43,014 bases of DNA from Alphaproteobacteria bacterium. GTDB taxonomy: Bacteria > Pseudomonadota > Alphaproteobacteria > Rhizobiales > JAJFHR01. The position numbers and the translations under genes were made by a program. Shown here one piece after another: positions 25,256 to 33,733 of the stretch. Below the pieces are notes generated by a model, which worked only from the letters and a program-made list of their open reading frames with translations, was not told the origin of the DNA and made no database searches. The stretch's first letter is position 1. Every line of letters starts with the position of its first letter. The stretch covers positions 1-43,014 of the forward strand of contig JAJRTY010000107.1 in the NCBI GenBank assembly GCA_024278055.1, given 5' to 3'.

Positions 25256-26955
25256 TCATCCGGCCTGGATGTGATCAAGGAACTTGTTCATTTCAGTGCG
25301 CAAGGTGTTTGATTGGGAGGCCATCGTTCCGGCGGATTGCAAAACTTCATTTGCGATTTTGCTGCTTTTGCCGGTAGCCTGGGTTACCGAGATGATGTTG
25401 GAGGAAACGTTTCGTGTGCCCGTTGCAGCTTTTTCCACGCTTGAGGAAATTTCCTGGGTGGCGGTGCCCTGTTCTTCCACCGCTGCAGCGATGTTGGTGG
25501 TAATATCGTTGACTTTACCAATGGTCAGGCCGATGCCTTCAATAGCGCCGGCAGCTTCCCGGGTGGCATTTTGAATGCCGGTGACCTGGTCGGTGATTTC
25601 ACTGGTGGCCTTGGCTGTCTGACTGGCGAGGTTTTGACCTCGGATGCGACAACGGCAAATCCCTTGCCGGCATCTCCCGCCCGGGCAGCTTCAATAGTTG
25701 CATTCAACGCCAGCAGGTTTGTTTGATCAGCAATATCCTGGATGAGGGCGATGACCTGGCCAATTTTTTCTGATGACCCGATCAGACCCTGAATGGTTTC
25801 CTGTGTTCTTCTGGCTTCTTCCACAGCTTCGCTGGTAACGATGGAAGATTCAGAAACCTGCCGGGTAATCTCACTAATGGAGGCGGAGAGTTCCTCGGTT
25901 GCCGCAGCCACAGTCTGAACATTGCCGGAAGCTTCTTCGGAGGCGGCAGCCACAATGACTGCCTGACTGCTGGTTTCTTCGGAAATGGATGCCATTGACT
26001 GAGCCGAGGACTGCATCTGGGTTGCCGCTGAAGACACGCTTTCTACAACATCTCCAACGCCGGTTTCAAAATTGTCTGCCATTTTTCTCAGCGTGGTCAT
26101 TTTTTCCGCAGTCATTCGCTTTTCGACTTCTTTTTGCTTCTTTGCAAGAGCTTCGCGCTCGATGGCATTGTCTTTGAACACTTGAACTGCCTGGGCCATG
26201 AAACCGATTTCGTCAGTACGCCCGGTGCTGTCAATTTTGATGCTGGTATCGCCACCAGCCAGCCGGCGCATGAGGCTGGTCATGGAACTGACCGGATTGC
26301 CGATCAATTTCCGAATGAAGAAATAATTTGAAATTGCTATGATGACCACTATCAACAAAACACCAATTGAAAGCTCAGTGAGGTCAAAAACGAGAGCTGC
26401 CCAACTGTACTTCAGGGGCATGGAAATGGAGTAAGCACCGATGACATCACCGGTTTTGAGTCCCATGTCCCTGCCATGGCAGGCGACACAGCTTTCATCT
26501 TTACCAACACCCTGCCCCAGGATGACCGGCACAGTCAGGCGATATTTATCGCCTACAATTTTGCCCACTGGCTGCTTGGTCTGAATGGCTTCACGACCGA
26601 CAGCATCCAATGGCGGCTCTTCGGTGGCGTTCATCCGTTTTTGAAAATCCAGAACCTTCGGTCCCATAGCCAGCCAGACCTTCATATCCTTGGCGGAATT
26701 GCTGAGTTGTTCGAACGTGCCATCCAATGTGGCAACAACAGGATCATTATCAGCCTTGTCCACACGGTTTTTCATAGCCTGGGTATGAATTGCCTCGACG
26801 ACAACAAGGCGACCGTCTGCCTGACGCCGCATATCATCTTTTATGTTTGATATTTTCTGGGCTGCAAAGATGGCAAGCCCGATTGAAGCAGCGGTTATCA
26901 TTATTATTGAGCTGATAGCGACAATTTTGGTGCCAATTCTGAGTGATGCAAACAT
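25256..26955 (-). pseudogene. Methyl-accepting chemotaxis protein with periplasmic haem-c motif, frameshifted
   Basis: The chemoreceptor is split by one missing base in the run TTTT at 25632-25635 (plus strand). Restoring one A on the coding strand turns [15 protein letters not shown] into [22 protein letters not shown] and joins both parts into one 566-residue protein ending DHIQAG. Order of parts: membrane segment about 7-32, periplasmic domain of the Tll0287/DUF3365 kind with a haem-binding motif SCVACHGRD (Cys156, Cys159, His160), second membrane segment, HAMP domain ([15 protein letters not shown]), then the signalling coiled coil. The haem suggests redox or gas sensing. The ATG at 26955 is preferred over TTG at 26970 because GGGAG lies eight bases before it. 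Whether the break is real or an error is open. Confidence 0.85.
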
Positions 26956-27066
26956 GTCCTGTACTCCCAATAATATCCCTGCCGAAAGTGGATAGAAGAA
27001 TAGGGTTAAAAAAACGTAATTTTCTCGTATTTTGATAGATTGCCGCCGGGCTGCAATCTAAAAAAC

Positions 27067-27894
27067 CTAATGAAACGGTTGTTCTGACCCGGTCTCGATT
27101 GAATTTGCCCAGATGTGGTGCAGGGGATGATCGGGGAACAGGGGTACAACTTCGGCTTTTCCATCGATGATCAGCAAGCTGTCGGGGTTGATGGAGGTCC
27201 ATATTTCTCCGTCATCATCCAGCGGTTCGGAAGCGATCATGGTGCAGGTTGCATTTTGCCGCCAGTAAAGTGTTGGCGCTGTTCCCGCACTTGAATGGCG
27301 GCAGGCAAACAGGCGTTTGCCATCAGAGAGGCAGATGGTGAGCTTAAAGGGTTTTCTTGTTCCACATTGTTCACATACAGCGGAAATCTGTTTGATGGTG
27401 GCGCTTATGGCTTTAGCTGGATTATCTTCGAGGCCGTTTTGTATCATCAACAGGAATATGAGCTCGCTGTCGGTGGTGCCAAAGCGGTGATTATAAGTAA
27501 CATCATCCAGCAGGCGTTCGAGTTTGCGCCGGCAGAGACTGTAATCACCAATCTGGCCATTGTGCATAAACAGCCAGCGGCCATAAGAAAACGGGTGACA
27601 ATTGGTGCGCATGGTAGAGGTGCCGGTGGAGGCACGAACGTGGGCGAAGAAAAGTGATGTTTGTATCTGATGTGACAGATGCAGAAGATTGGCATCGTTC
27701 CAGGCGGGCAGGATTTCGCGGTAAAGACCGGGGTTTTCCTGTTTGTCGTACCAGCCAATGCCAAAGCCATCACCATTGGTGGCGAGTTTGCCTTCGCGGG
27801 CATTGAGGCTTTGATCTACCAGGGAATTAGATGGGGCAAAAATCATCTCATCCATGAAAATTGATTTTCCTGAATAAGCGATCCAACGGCACAT
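27067..27894 (-). CDS. Class II glutamine amidotransferase (YafJ/EgtC-like)
   Basis: A 275-residue Ntn hydrolase beginning MCRWIAYSG, with Cys2 as nucleophile after loss of Met1. Glutaminase-site blocks are NGDGFGIGWY, FFAHVRASTGT, NCHPFSYGRWLFMHNGQI and GTTDSELIFLL. Such single-domain proteins (YafJ family, relatives of EgtC) hydrolyse gamma-glutamyl amides; EgtC works in ergothioneine synthesis, but no egtB or egtD lies here, so I do not assign that. It is a stand-alone gene on the minus strand between the chemoreceptor and mlaC-like genes. Confidence 0.88.
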   Translation of the reverse strand: MCRWIAYSGKSIFMDEMIFAPSNSLVDQSLNAREGKLATNGDGFGIGWYDKQENPGLYREILPAWNDANLLHLSHQIQTSLFFAHVRASTGTSTMRTNCHPFSYGRWLFMHNGQIGDYSLCRRKLERLLDDVTYNHRFGTTDSELIFLLMIQNGLEDNPAKAISATIKQISAVCEQCGTRKPFKLTICLSDGKRLFACRHSSAGTAPTLYWRQNATCTMIASEPLDDDGEIWTSINPDSLLIIDGKAEVVPLFPDHPLHHIWANSIETGSEQPFH

Positions 27895-27988
27895 TTTAAA
27901 TTCCCCGATACGAGTTATGTATGAGAATATCCGTTGATTGTTAAGAACGTTATAATGGCGTTTTTGAGACCCTGCGGGTGTGACGAGG

Positions 27989-28612
27989 TTATTTTCGGTT
28001 TTGCAGAACGGCTACCAGAGCGTTTACGCTGCCACCCTGTTTGGAAATATAGGTTTCAAACTGAATACGTTGAAACTTGGCCAGCCAGAAGCCCAATACG
28101 CGGACGTTGGCAATCTTGTAGCGACCTTTGCGGCGGACAATCTGCCATAGCACATCATAGGATGCACCATTTACCAGGGTTAATTTGGTGTCGATATAAT
28201 AAGCATCTTCCACCTGCCAGCTTTTTTTGCCAACTTCAACTTTGATAATGCGGTACTGCCGCGATTGATAGGTGAAATACCGGGTGATGTGGCGTGCCAT
28301 GCCGCGAATATAAGTCTTCTCATATTTCTTTTCGAGGCCGGACCGGTAAGACCCAAGTGAGTAAATCGCGATGCCGCCTACATCGGTGTAACGCATGATG
28401 AATTTCAAAAATTCCTTGGGGGAACTGTTGAGTGCCGCCTTCAACAAAATGTTGGCTGAGCGGTTCATAAAATCCACGATTGTATCTTTTGATGCATGGG
28501 CAGGAGTAATCGCCAGGCCAGATATTCCGATGCCGGTGGATGCTGCGACGCCAGCTAAAACCTTGCGGCGGCTTAGTGTTTCAGGCAAATTTGGGTTTGG
28601 ATTTTGCTTCAC
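27989..28612 (-). CDS. MlaC/Ttg2D-like phospholipid-binding protein with Tat-like signal
   Basis: A 207-residue exported protein. The N-terminus has a twin-arginine-like signal (LSRRKVLAGVAASTGIGISG) ending near PAHASK. The mature part matches the Tol_Tol_Ttg2/MlaC family: FMNRSANILLKAALN, FLKFIMRYTDVGGIAIYSLG and YDVLWQIVRRKGRYKIANVRVLG-type blocks, the last near the family's usual end. MlaC shuttles phospholipids between outer and inner membrane. No other mla genes are next to it. Translation starts at GTG (28612), with GAGAG upstream. Confidence 0.85.
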   Translation of the reverse strand: MKQNPNPNLPETLSRRKVLAGVAASTGIGISGLAITPAHASKDTIVDFMNRSANILLKAALNSSPKEFLKFIMRYTDVGGIAIYSLGSYRSGLEKKYEKTYIRGMARHITRYFTYQSRQYRIIKVEVGKKSWQVEDAYYIDTKLTLVNGASYDVLWQIVRRKGRYKIANVRVLGFWLAKFQRIQFETYISKQGGSVNALVAVLQNRK

Positions 28613-28725
28613 AGGGTTCTCTCATTTGGGCGGTTTCAGCTTATATGAAGATAAACAGGTAAATAAGTTGGCAACAGACGTCAAGTTGTTGCTTGTGACA
28701 AATTTTTGAAAAAATCCTTGCGCCG

Positions 28726-28761
28726 CATAAAGTCTAATAGTACCAATTATAGGACTTTATG
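28726..28761. promoter_or_regulatory. Inverted repeat before the GntR gene (operator candidate)
   Basis: CATAAAGTC (28726-28734) and GACTTTATG (28753-28761) are perfect 9-base inverted arms, with a further partial symmetry CTAATA/TTATAG inside. The repeat ends 14 bases before the gntR start, a usual place for autoregulation by a GntR/HutC regulator of its own operon. Binding itself is inferred. Confidence 0.5.
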
Positions 28762-28775
28762 GAATTTCTTTCACT

Positions 28776-29501
28776 ATGCGTCACGCTTTTAAAGACCGCC
28801 ATACGCCGCTTTATACGCAGGCCGCAATGCTTTTGCGCCATCGCATTACCAGTGGCGTGTGGAAAAAAGACGAGCAATTGCCGGTTATAGAAACTTTGAT
28901 GGCAGAATTCGGTGTTGCCCGCACGACCATACGCCAGGCATTGGGCCTGCTGGAAGAAGAAGGCCTCATTCAACGCGCGCGCGGGCGCGGCACGTTTGTT
29001 ACTGACACGTGGGACAAGCCCAGCTGGCTTACGCTTGATACGTCGTGGGCGTCGTTTTTGCGTACGCTGGAGGGAAACTGGTCAAAACTCATCAATGTGC
29101 ATGATGAAACCGGTTTTTTGGATATTGAGGCCGGTCTGGGTGTGCCTGCTGCAGATTACCGGGTAATTTCGCGTATTCATGGATCAGGTGACAACGCCTA
29201 TGCCGTTGTGTGCATTCGTCTTGACCGGGAATGTTATGAATTAGCACCCAAACGATTTGAGGCGGAATTTATTATTCCTGTGATGGAGAGCCTGGATCAG
29301 ATTAAAATATCTTCCGCCAAGCAGGTTTTGACCATTGGTGTTGCTGATTTTGAAGTGGCTGAACATCTGGAAATTGCCATAAATGCACCTGTGGGCAGGT
29401 TGCGCCGAGTGCTTTGTGATGACAAGGGTAAAGCGATTTACATTGGCGATATTACCTATCGCGGTGATCTGGTGAGACTTGAAATGAATATGAACCGGTA
29501 A
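28776..29501 (+). CDS. GntR family regulator of HutC type (UTRA domain)
   Basis: A 241-residue regulator. Winged HTH about 10-75 (YTQAAMLLRHRITSGVW, ARTTIRQALGLLEEEGLIQRA, RGRGTFVTD), followed by a UTRA ligand-binding domain (about 90-240) that shares the chorismate-lyase fold. HutC-type repressors bind a pathway metabolite and release the operator. It is the first gene of the SDH-like/hydratase operon, six bases ahead of the next gene, so it most likely senses the substrate of that pathway. Confidence 0.9.
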   Translation: MRHAFKDRHTPLYTQAAMLLRHRITSGVWKKDEQLPVIETLMAEFGVARTTIRQALGLLEEEGLIQRARGRGTFVTDTWDKPSWLTLDTSWASFLRTLEGNWSKLINVHDETGFLDIEAGLGVPAADYRVISRIHGSGDNAYAVVCIRLDRECYELAPKRFEAEFIIPVMESLDQIKISSAKQVLTIGVADFEVAEHLEIAINAPVGRLRRVLCDDKGKAIYIGDITYRGDLVRLEMNMNR

Positions 29502-29507
29502 TGGGAC

Positions 29508-30230
29508 ATGATGGCTGACACAATCAAAGTAGACGTTTTCAAGGGGGAAGGTGGTCAGGGTGCCTACCAGAGTTTTGATGTGCCGCGTATGGAAAGCCAG
29601 ACGGTGCTTGATGTGGTTACGCATATCCAACGTAAACTGGATGCCAGTCTGGCCTACCGCTTTGCCTGCCGGGTTGGCATGTGCGGATCTTGCGCCATGA
29701 TGGTAAATGGCAGTCCACGCTGGACCTGCCGGACCCATGTGGGTGACGTGGTTGAAGAGGGGTGTTTGAAAATAGCGCCCTTGCGCAACTTGCCGCATAT
29801 TCGCGATCTGGCAGCAGATCTTGCGCCGTTCTTTGACAAGATGCAAAAAGCCGGTGGTTGCTTTGTCGCCGATAAAGAAGTGCCGGAAAAAATGTTGAAC
29901 ATTGATCCGCAATCCTCGGCGCGAATGGCAGTGGATGCGGGGATAGAATGTATCGGCTGTGCGGTGTGTTATGCCGCCTGTGATGTGGTGGCATGGGCGC
30001 CGGATTATGTCGGACCGGCCGCCCTCAATCGCGCCTGGACGCTCGTAAATGACGAGCGCGTTGCTGATACCGGCTGGCATTTGCAACAAGTGGCTCTTGA
30101 TGGCGGGTGTACTTCGTGTCACTCGCAAGGAGCGTGTTCGGTGCATTGCCCAAAATCATTGAATCCCAGTCAATCCATAACCGGCTTAAAAAGAGCTGTT
30201 GCTCGAGCATTTATCAAAGGGGACTTATAA
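29508..30230 (+). CDS. Succinate dehydrogenase/fumarate reductase-like iron-sulfur subunit
   Basis: A 240-residue SdhB/FrdB homolog. The N-terminal ferredoxin domain has the [2Fe-2S] ligands in FACRVGMCGSCAMM and WTCRTH. The C-terminal part has CIGCAVCYAACD and CTSCHSQGACSVHCPKSLNP, giving the ligands for the [4Fe-4S] and [3Fe-4S] clusters. It should carry electrons from the flavoprotein at 31980-33731 to a membrane quinone. In usual sdhCDAB operons B comes last; here it comes first and is separated from C, D and A by a PLP enzyme gene, which suggests a specialised paralog. Confidence 0.9.
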   Translation: MMADTIKVDVFKGEGGQGAYQSFDVPRMESQTVLDVVTHIQRKLDASLAYRFACRVGMCGSCAMMVNGSPRWTCRTHVGDVVEEGCLKIAPLRNLPHIRDLAADLAPFFDKMQKAGGCFVADKEVPEKMLNIDPQSSARMAVDAGIECIGCAVCYAACDVVAWAPDYVGPAALNRAWTLVNDERVADTGWHLQQVALDGGCTSCHSQGACSVHCPKSLNPSQSITGLKRAVARAFIKGDL

Positions 30231-30231
30231 T

Positions 30232-31290
30232 ATGAAAGATCACAAGACCGACCTGTCTGCGTTCGGGCGCTTATCGGCATTGCCACGCATAACATTAATG
30301 TCGGGGCCAACCGCTCTCAGTGGCCTGCCAAACCTGAGCAGTGTCTACAAGGGTGAGGTGAACCTGTTGGCAAAACGCGATGATTGCGGGGAGCTTGCGT
30401 TTGGCGGCAATAAAGTCCGGCAGCTGGAATTTTACTTCGGTGAGGCAAAAGCGCAAAATGCCGACACTATTCTGATTACCGGTGCGGTGCAGTCGAACTT
30501 TGTGCGTCTGGCAGCGGCTGCTGCGCGCAAACTGGGTATGGATTGCCACATACAGCTAGAGGAGCGCGTGGCCAAGAGTGATCCTTATTACCGCACATCG
30601 GGCAATGTATTGCTGGATAAATTGCTGGGAGCAACGCTCCATTCCTATGCCGATGGAGAAGATGAGGCCGGGGCTGACGAAAACCTTGGTGTGATAGCCG
30701 AGGACCTCAAATCAAAAGGTGCCAGACCTTATATTATCCCGCTGGCTCCCGGTTCTGCTCCGCTGGGCGCTCTGGGTTATATAATCTGTGCGCAGGAAAT
30801 TTTGCAGCAACAAAAAGAGCAAGACATTGAAATCGATGAAATCGTGGTGGCATCAGGCAGCGGTAATACCCATGGTGGACTGTTATTTGGATTACGGGTG
30901 CTGGGAAGCTCCATACCTGTCAAAGGTATCTGTGTGCGGCGCGAGGCGGAACAACAAGGTCCTCGCATCAAGGACAGGTGTCAGCAAATTGCTGATTTTC
31001 TTGAAATTGACAATCCCGTGGCCGACGATGACGTTGAGGTCGATGACACATTTTTGCCGCCGGGGTACGGTGCGGCCAATGATGATGTGATGCAGGCGAT
31101 ACTGGTAGCTGCACGCACCGAAGCTTTAATGCTCGATCCCACCTACACCGGTAAATCCATGGCCGGATTTATGGCGCGGGCAAGTGAGGCCAAGCAGGAC
31201 TCTACGCTGGTGTTTCTGCATACGGGCGGAACTCCGGCGATCTTTGCTTATGAACAGGCCTTTGAACAGGCCTTCAACAAATTTGCCTGA
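30232..31290 (+). CDS. PLP-dependent lyase of the D-cysteine desulfhydrase / ACC deaminase family
   Basis: A 352-residue fold type II PLP enzyme. The PLP Lys lies in CGELAFGGNKVRQLEF, followed by ITGAVQSNFVRLAAAAA (members I recall have SNH or SNQ at this place), the EERV loop, ASGSGNTHGGLLFGL, which binds phosphate, and a C-terminal LDPTYTGKSMAGF and HTGGTPAIFAY. Known relatives eliminate sulfide from D-cysteine (DcyD), sulfite from L-cysteate (CuyA) or open ACC. The start at 30232 is the first base pair after the previous stop; an earlier frame start overlaps that gene. Inside an SDH-like operon, it may release ammonia from the pathway's amino-acid substrate. The substrate is unknown. Confidence 0.85.
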   Translation: MKDHKTDLSAFGRLSALPRITLMSGPTALSGLPNLSSVYKGEVNLLAKRDDCGELAFGGNKVRQLEFYFGEAKAQNADTILITGAVQSNFVRLAAAAARKLGMDCHIQLEERVAKSDPYYRTSGNVLLDKLLGATLHSYADGEDEAGADENLGVIAEDLKSKGARPYIIPLAPGSAPLGALGYIICAQEILQQQKEQDIEIDEIVVASGSGNTHGGLLFGLRVLGSSIPVKGICVRREAEQQGPRIKDRCQQIADFLEIDNPVADDDVEVDDTFLPPGYGAANDDVMQAILVAARTEALMLDPTYTGKSMAGFMARASEAKQDSTLVFLHTGGTPAIFAYEQAFEQAFNKFA

Positions 31291-31300
31291 GTTTTGACAG

Positions 31301-31633
31301 ATGGAAAATAAAGAACTCAAATTGTATATGGCACAGCGATTGAGCGCGATTTTTATGGTGCCGTTTATTCTGGTGCATCTTGGTGTGATTATTTATGCCA
31401 GTCGCAACGGTATCAGTGCCGCCGAAATTCTGGGGCGCACCAGGGGCTCAATCGGCTGGATGTTGTTCTATGGCCTGTTTGTTGTCGCCGCCAGCATCCA
31501 TGGCACCATCGGTATCAGAAATATTTTCCGGGAGATGTTTGCCTGGCGCGGACGCAATCTTGAGTTTGCTATGGTGCTGGTGGTTGTGCTGCTGGTTGCC
31601 GTGGGCTTGCGGGCAGTAGGGGCGGTTACATGA
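31301..31633 (+). CDS. SDH-like membrane anchor subunit (SdhC position)
   Basis: A 110-residue protein with three membrane segments (LSAIFMVPFILVHLGVIIYA, a second around WMLFYGLFVVAASIHG, and a third FAMVLVVVLLVAVGLRAVG). His in LVHLG and ASIHGTIGIRN are good haem b ligand candidates. Together with the next gene it should anchor the iron-sulfur and flavoprotein subunits and bind quinone. It overlaps the next gene by four bases. Confidence 0.8.
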   Translation: MENKELKLYMAQRLSAIFMVPFILVHLGVIIYASRNGISAAEILGRTRGSIGWMLFYGLFVVAASIHGTIGIRNIFREMFAWRGRNLEFAMVLVVVLLVAVGLRAVGAVT

Positions 31634-31974
31634 AAAGTGTATTTGCCCATCGTCAACATCCCTATTATCTGGCGTTTATTGTCCATCGGCTTTCCGGTAT
31701 CGGGCTGGCGGTATTTTTGCCGTTTCATTTTCTGGTGCTGGGGCTGGCAATCGATGGTGATGCAGCCCTTGACGGCTTTTTGGCCTGGACGGACCAGCCT
31801 TTGGTTAAAGCGGCTGAAACCTTGCTGATCGTTTTACTGGCTGTGCATTTTGCCGGTGGGTTGAGATTGTTGATGATGGAATTTGTTGCCTGGAGTGATC
31901 GCCAGAAACTAATTATTTCCTCGGGCTTTGCTGCTTCCATCGGCATTGGTCTGTTGTTTTTGTTGAACGGATAG
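31630..31974 (+). CDS. SDH-like membrane anchor subunit (SdhD position)
   Basis: A 114-residue protein with three membrane segments. YYLAFIVHRLSGIGLAVFL carries the HRLSG motif that is typical of cytochrome b556-type SDH anchors, and LIVLLAVHFAGGLRLLMMEF carries another His. It is coupled to the previous gene (ATGA overlap) and is followed five bases later by the flavoprotein gene. It should share haem and quinone binding with the other anchor. Confidence 0.8.
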   Translation: MKSVFAHRQHPYYLAFIVHRLSGIGLAVFLPFHFLVLGLAIDGDAALDGFLAWTDQPLVKAAETLLIVLLAVHFAGGLRLLMMEFVAWSDRQKLIISSGFAASIGIGLLFLLNG

Positions 31975-31979
31975 GTGAC

Positions 31980-33731
31980 GTGGCAGAATTTAAAACAGTC
32001 GAAACCGATGTTTTGATACTTGGCAGTGGTGGTGCCGGTTTGATGGCGGCTATTCACAGCCATGATACCAACCCGGACCTTGACATAACTATTGCCGTTA
32101 AAGGTCTGTTGGGAAAATGCGGTTGCACACGCATGGTGCAGGGCGGCTATAATGTGGCAATTGCCGAAGGTGATTCAATTGAACGCCATTTCATGGATTC
32201 AATTGAGGGCGGAAAGTGGATTAACAATCAGGATCTCAGTTGGCGTCTGGTGGTTGAGGCGGTCAATTGCATTGCCCGGCTGGAAAACAAGTTTGGATGT
32301 TTCTTTGACCGCAATCCTGATGGCACGGTGCATCAAAAAGCTTTTGCCGGACAGACTTTTGACCGTACGGTGCATAAGGGTGATCTTACCGGTATCGAGA
32401 TCATCAACAGACTGGCTGAACAAGTGTGGGCGCGCGGTGTCAACCGGCTGGAGGAGCATCGCGCAATTGCTTTTGTGCGCGATACATCAAACACCCGGCT
32501 TGCGGGCGTTGTGCTGATTAACATGCGCGATGGCAGCTTTACTTTCGTCAAGGCCAAGGCGGTTTTGCTGGGTACTGGCGGCGGCCCTACCATGTATCGT
32601 TATCACACACCTTCAGGCGAAAAGACCTGTGACGGCATGGTGATGGCCTTGCGGCAGGGCTTGTCTTTGCGCGACATGGAGATGGTGCAGTTTCATCCCA
32701 CCGGATTGCTGGCGGGGCTGGACACGCGCATGACCGGAACGGTGCTGGAAGAAGGGTTGCGCGGTGCTGGCGGGTATCTGCTTAATGGTGAAAAAACCCG
32801 GTTCATGAAAGATTATGACCCGCTTGGTGAGCGCGCTACCCGCGATATTGTTTCACGCGCCATGTATGCGGAAATCCGCAAAGGCAAAACCACACCCAAT
32901 AACGGGCTTTATATTTCCATGGGTCATTTGGGCAAAGAAGAAGTGACGCGCAAATTCAAAGGCATGGTGGAACGCTGCGCTGATTGCGGCTTTGATCTTG
33001 CTGGTGGTCTGGTGGAAGTGGTGCCAACGGCGCATTACATGATGGGCGGACTGGTTTTCAATGAAGATTGTTCCACCGGCCTGCCGGGACTGTTTGCTGC
33101 CGGTGAAGATACCGGCGGAGTGCATGGTGCCAACAGGCTAGGCGGCAATGGCGTTGCCAACTCCACTGTCTTTGGCTCAATTGCCGGTGTTAGCATGGCT
33201 GAATATGCCGCGCATGCAGACGGGTTTGCCGATCCCGAACTGACCCAGGTGGGCGCTGCAATTGAGGCTGCATTAAAACCCTTTAAAAACCCCGCCGGAG
33301 ATATCAACACCTTGCGCGAAGAACTGCTGACACTGATGTGGGAAAAAGTTGGTATCATGCGCAATGCAGAGGATTTGAGCGCAGCGCTTGTGCATCTTGA
33401 TGAGCTGGAAGCAAGATTACACAGGTGCGGTATTGGTGACCAGTCACGGGTATTTAATCTTACCTGGCATGACTGGATTAATCTGGAAAACCAGATAATC
33501 ACCTCCAAGGCAATTGCGCAGGCGTCCCTGGCGCGGGAAGATTCGCGCGGGGCGCATTTTCGTGAAGATTTTCCCGACACAGGCGATCTGGAAAAATCCC
33601 GCTATACCTGCGTCAATCTGAAAGACGACCAAATGCAGGTAACAACAAAGCCGGTGGAATTTACCATTGTCAGGCCGGGCCAGTCCCTGATTGGCGATGA
33701 CCCGGTAGCGGTACCAGGTAAGGAGTTTTGA
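31980..33731 (+). CDS. SDH/fumarate reductase-like flavoprotein subunit lacking the FAD-linking His
   Basis: A 583-residue SdhA/FrdA homolog starting at GTG. FAD-binding GSGGAGLMAA (15-24), then CGCTRMVQGGYN, where Cys49 takes the place of the His that carries covalent FAD in SdhA (SHTVxAQGG). Catalytic-type residues remain: His in QFHPTGL, Arg in ERATRDIVSRAMYAEIR, His in PTAHYMMGG and Arg in HGANRLGGNGVANSTV. So it should oxidise or reduce a dicarboxylate-like substrate, probably with noncovalent FAD or an unusual linkage, and pass electrons to the subunit at 29508-30230. The SDH C-terminal helical domain is present. The physiological substrate need not be succinate. Confidence 0.88.
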   Translation: MAEFKTVETDVLILGSGGAGLMAAIHSHDTNPDLDITIAVKGLLGKCGCTRMVQGGYNVAIAEGDSIERHFMDSIEGGKWINNQDLSWRLVVEAVNCIARLENKFGCFFDRNPDGTVHQKAFAGQTFDRTVHKGDLTGIEIINRLAEQVWARGVNRLEEHRAIAFVRDTSNTRLAGVVLINMRDGSFTFVKAKAVLLGTGGGPTMYRYHTPSGEKTCDGMVMALRQGLSLRDMEMVQFHPTGLLAGLDTRMTGTVLEEGLRGAGGYLLNGEKTRFMKDYDPLGERATRDIVSRAMYAEIRKGKTTPNNGLYISMGHLGKEEVTRKFKGMVERCADCGFDLAGGLVEVVPTAHYMMGGLVFNEDCSTGLPGLFAAGEDTGGVHGANRLGGNGVANSTVFGSIAGVSMAEYAAHADGFADPELTQVGAAIEAALKPFKNPAGDINTLREELLTLMWEKVGIMRNAEDLSAALVHLDELEARLHRCGIGDQSRVFNLTWHDWINLENQIITSKAIAQASLAREDSRGAHFREDFPDTGDLEKSRYTCVNLKDDQMQVTTKPVEFTIVRPGQSLIGDDPVAVPGKEF

Positions 33732-33733
33732 AG

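Noticed and set aside
29241..30146. Long minus-strand frame (301 codons) opposite gntR and the iron-sulfur subunit gene
   Set aside because: It is antisense to two well-supported genes and its His/Arg-rich translation has no recognisable domain.
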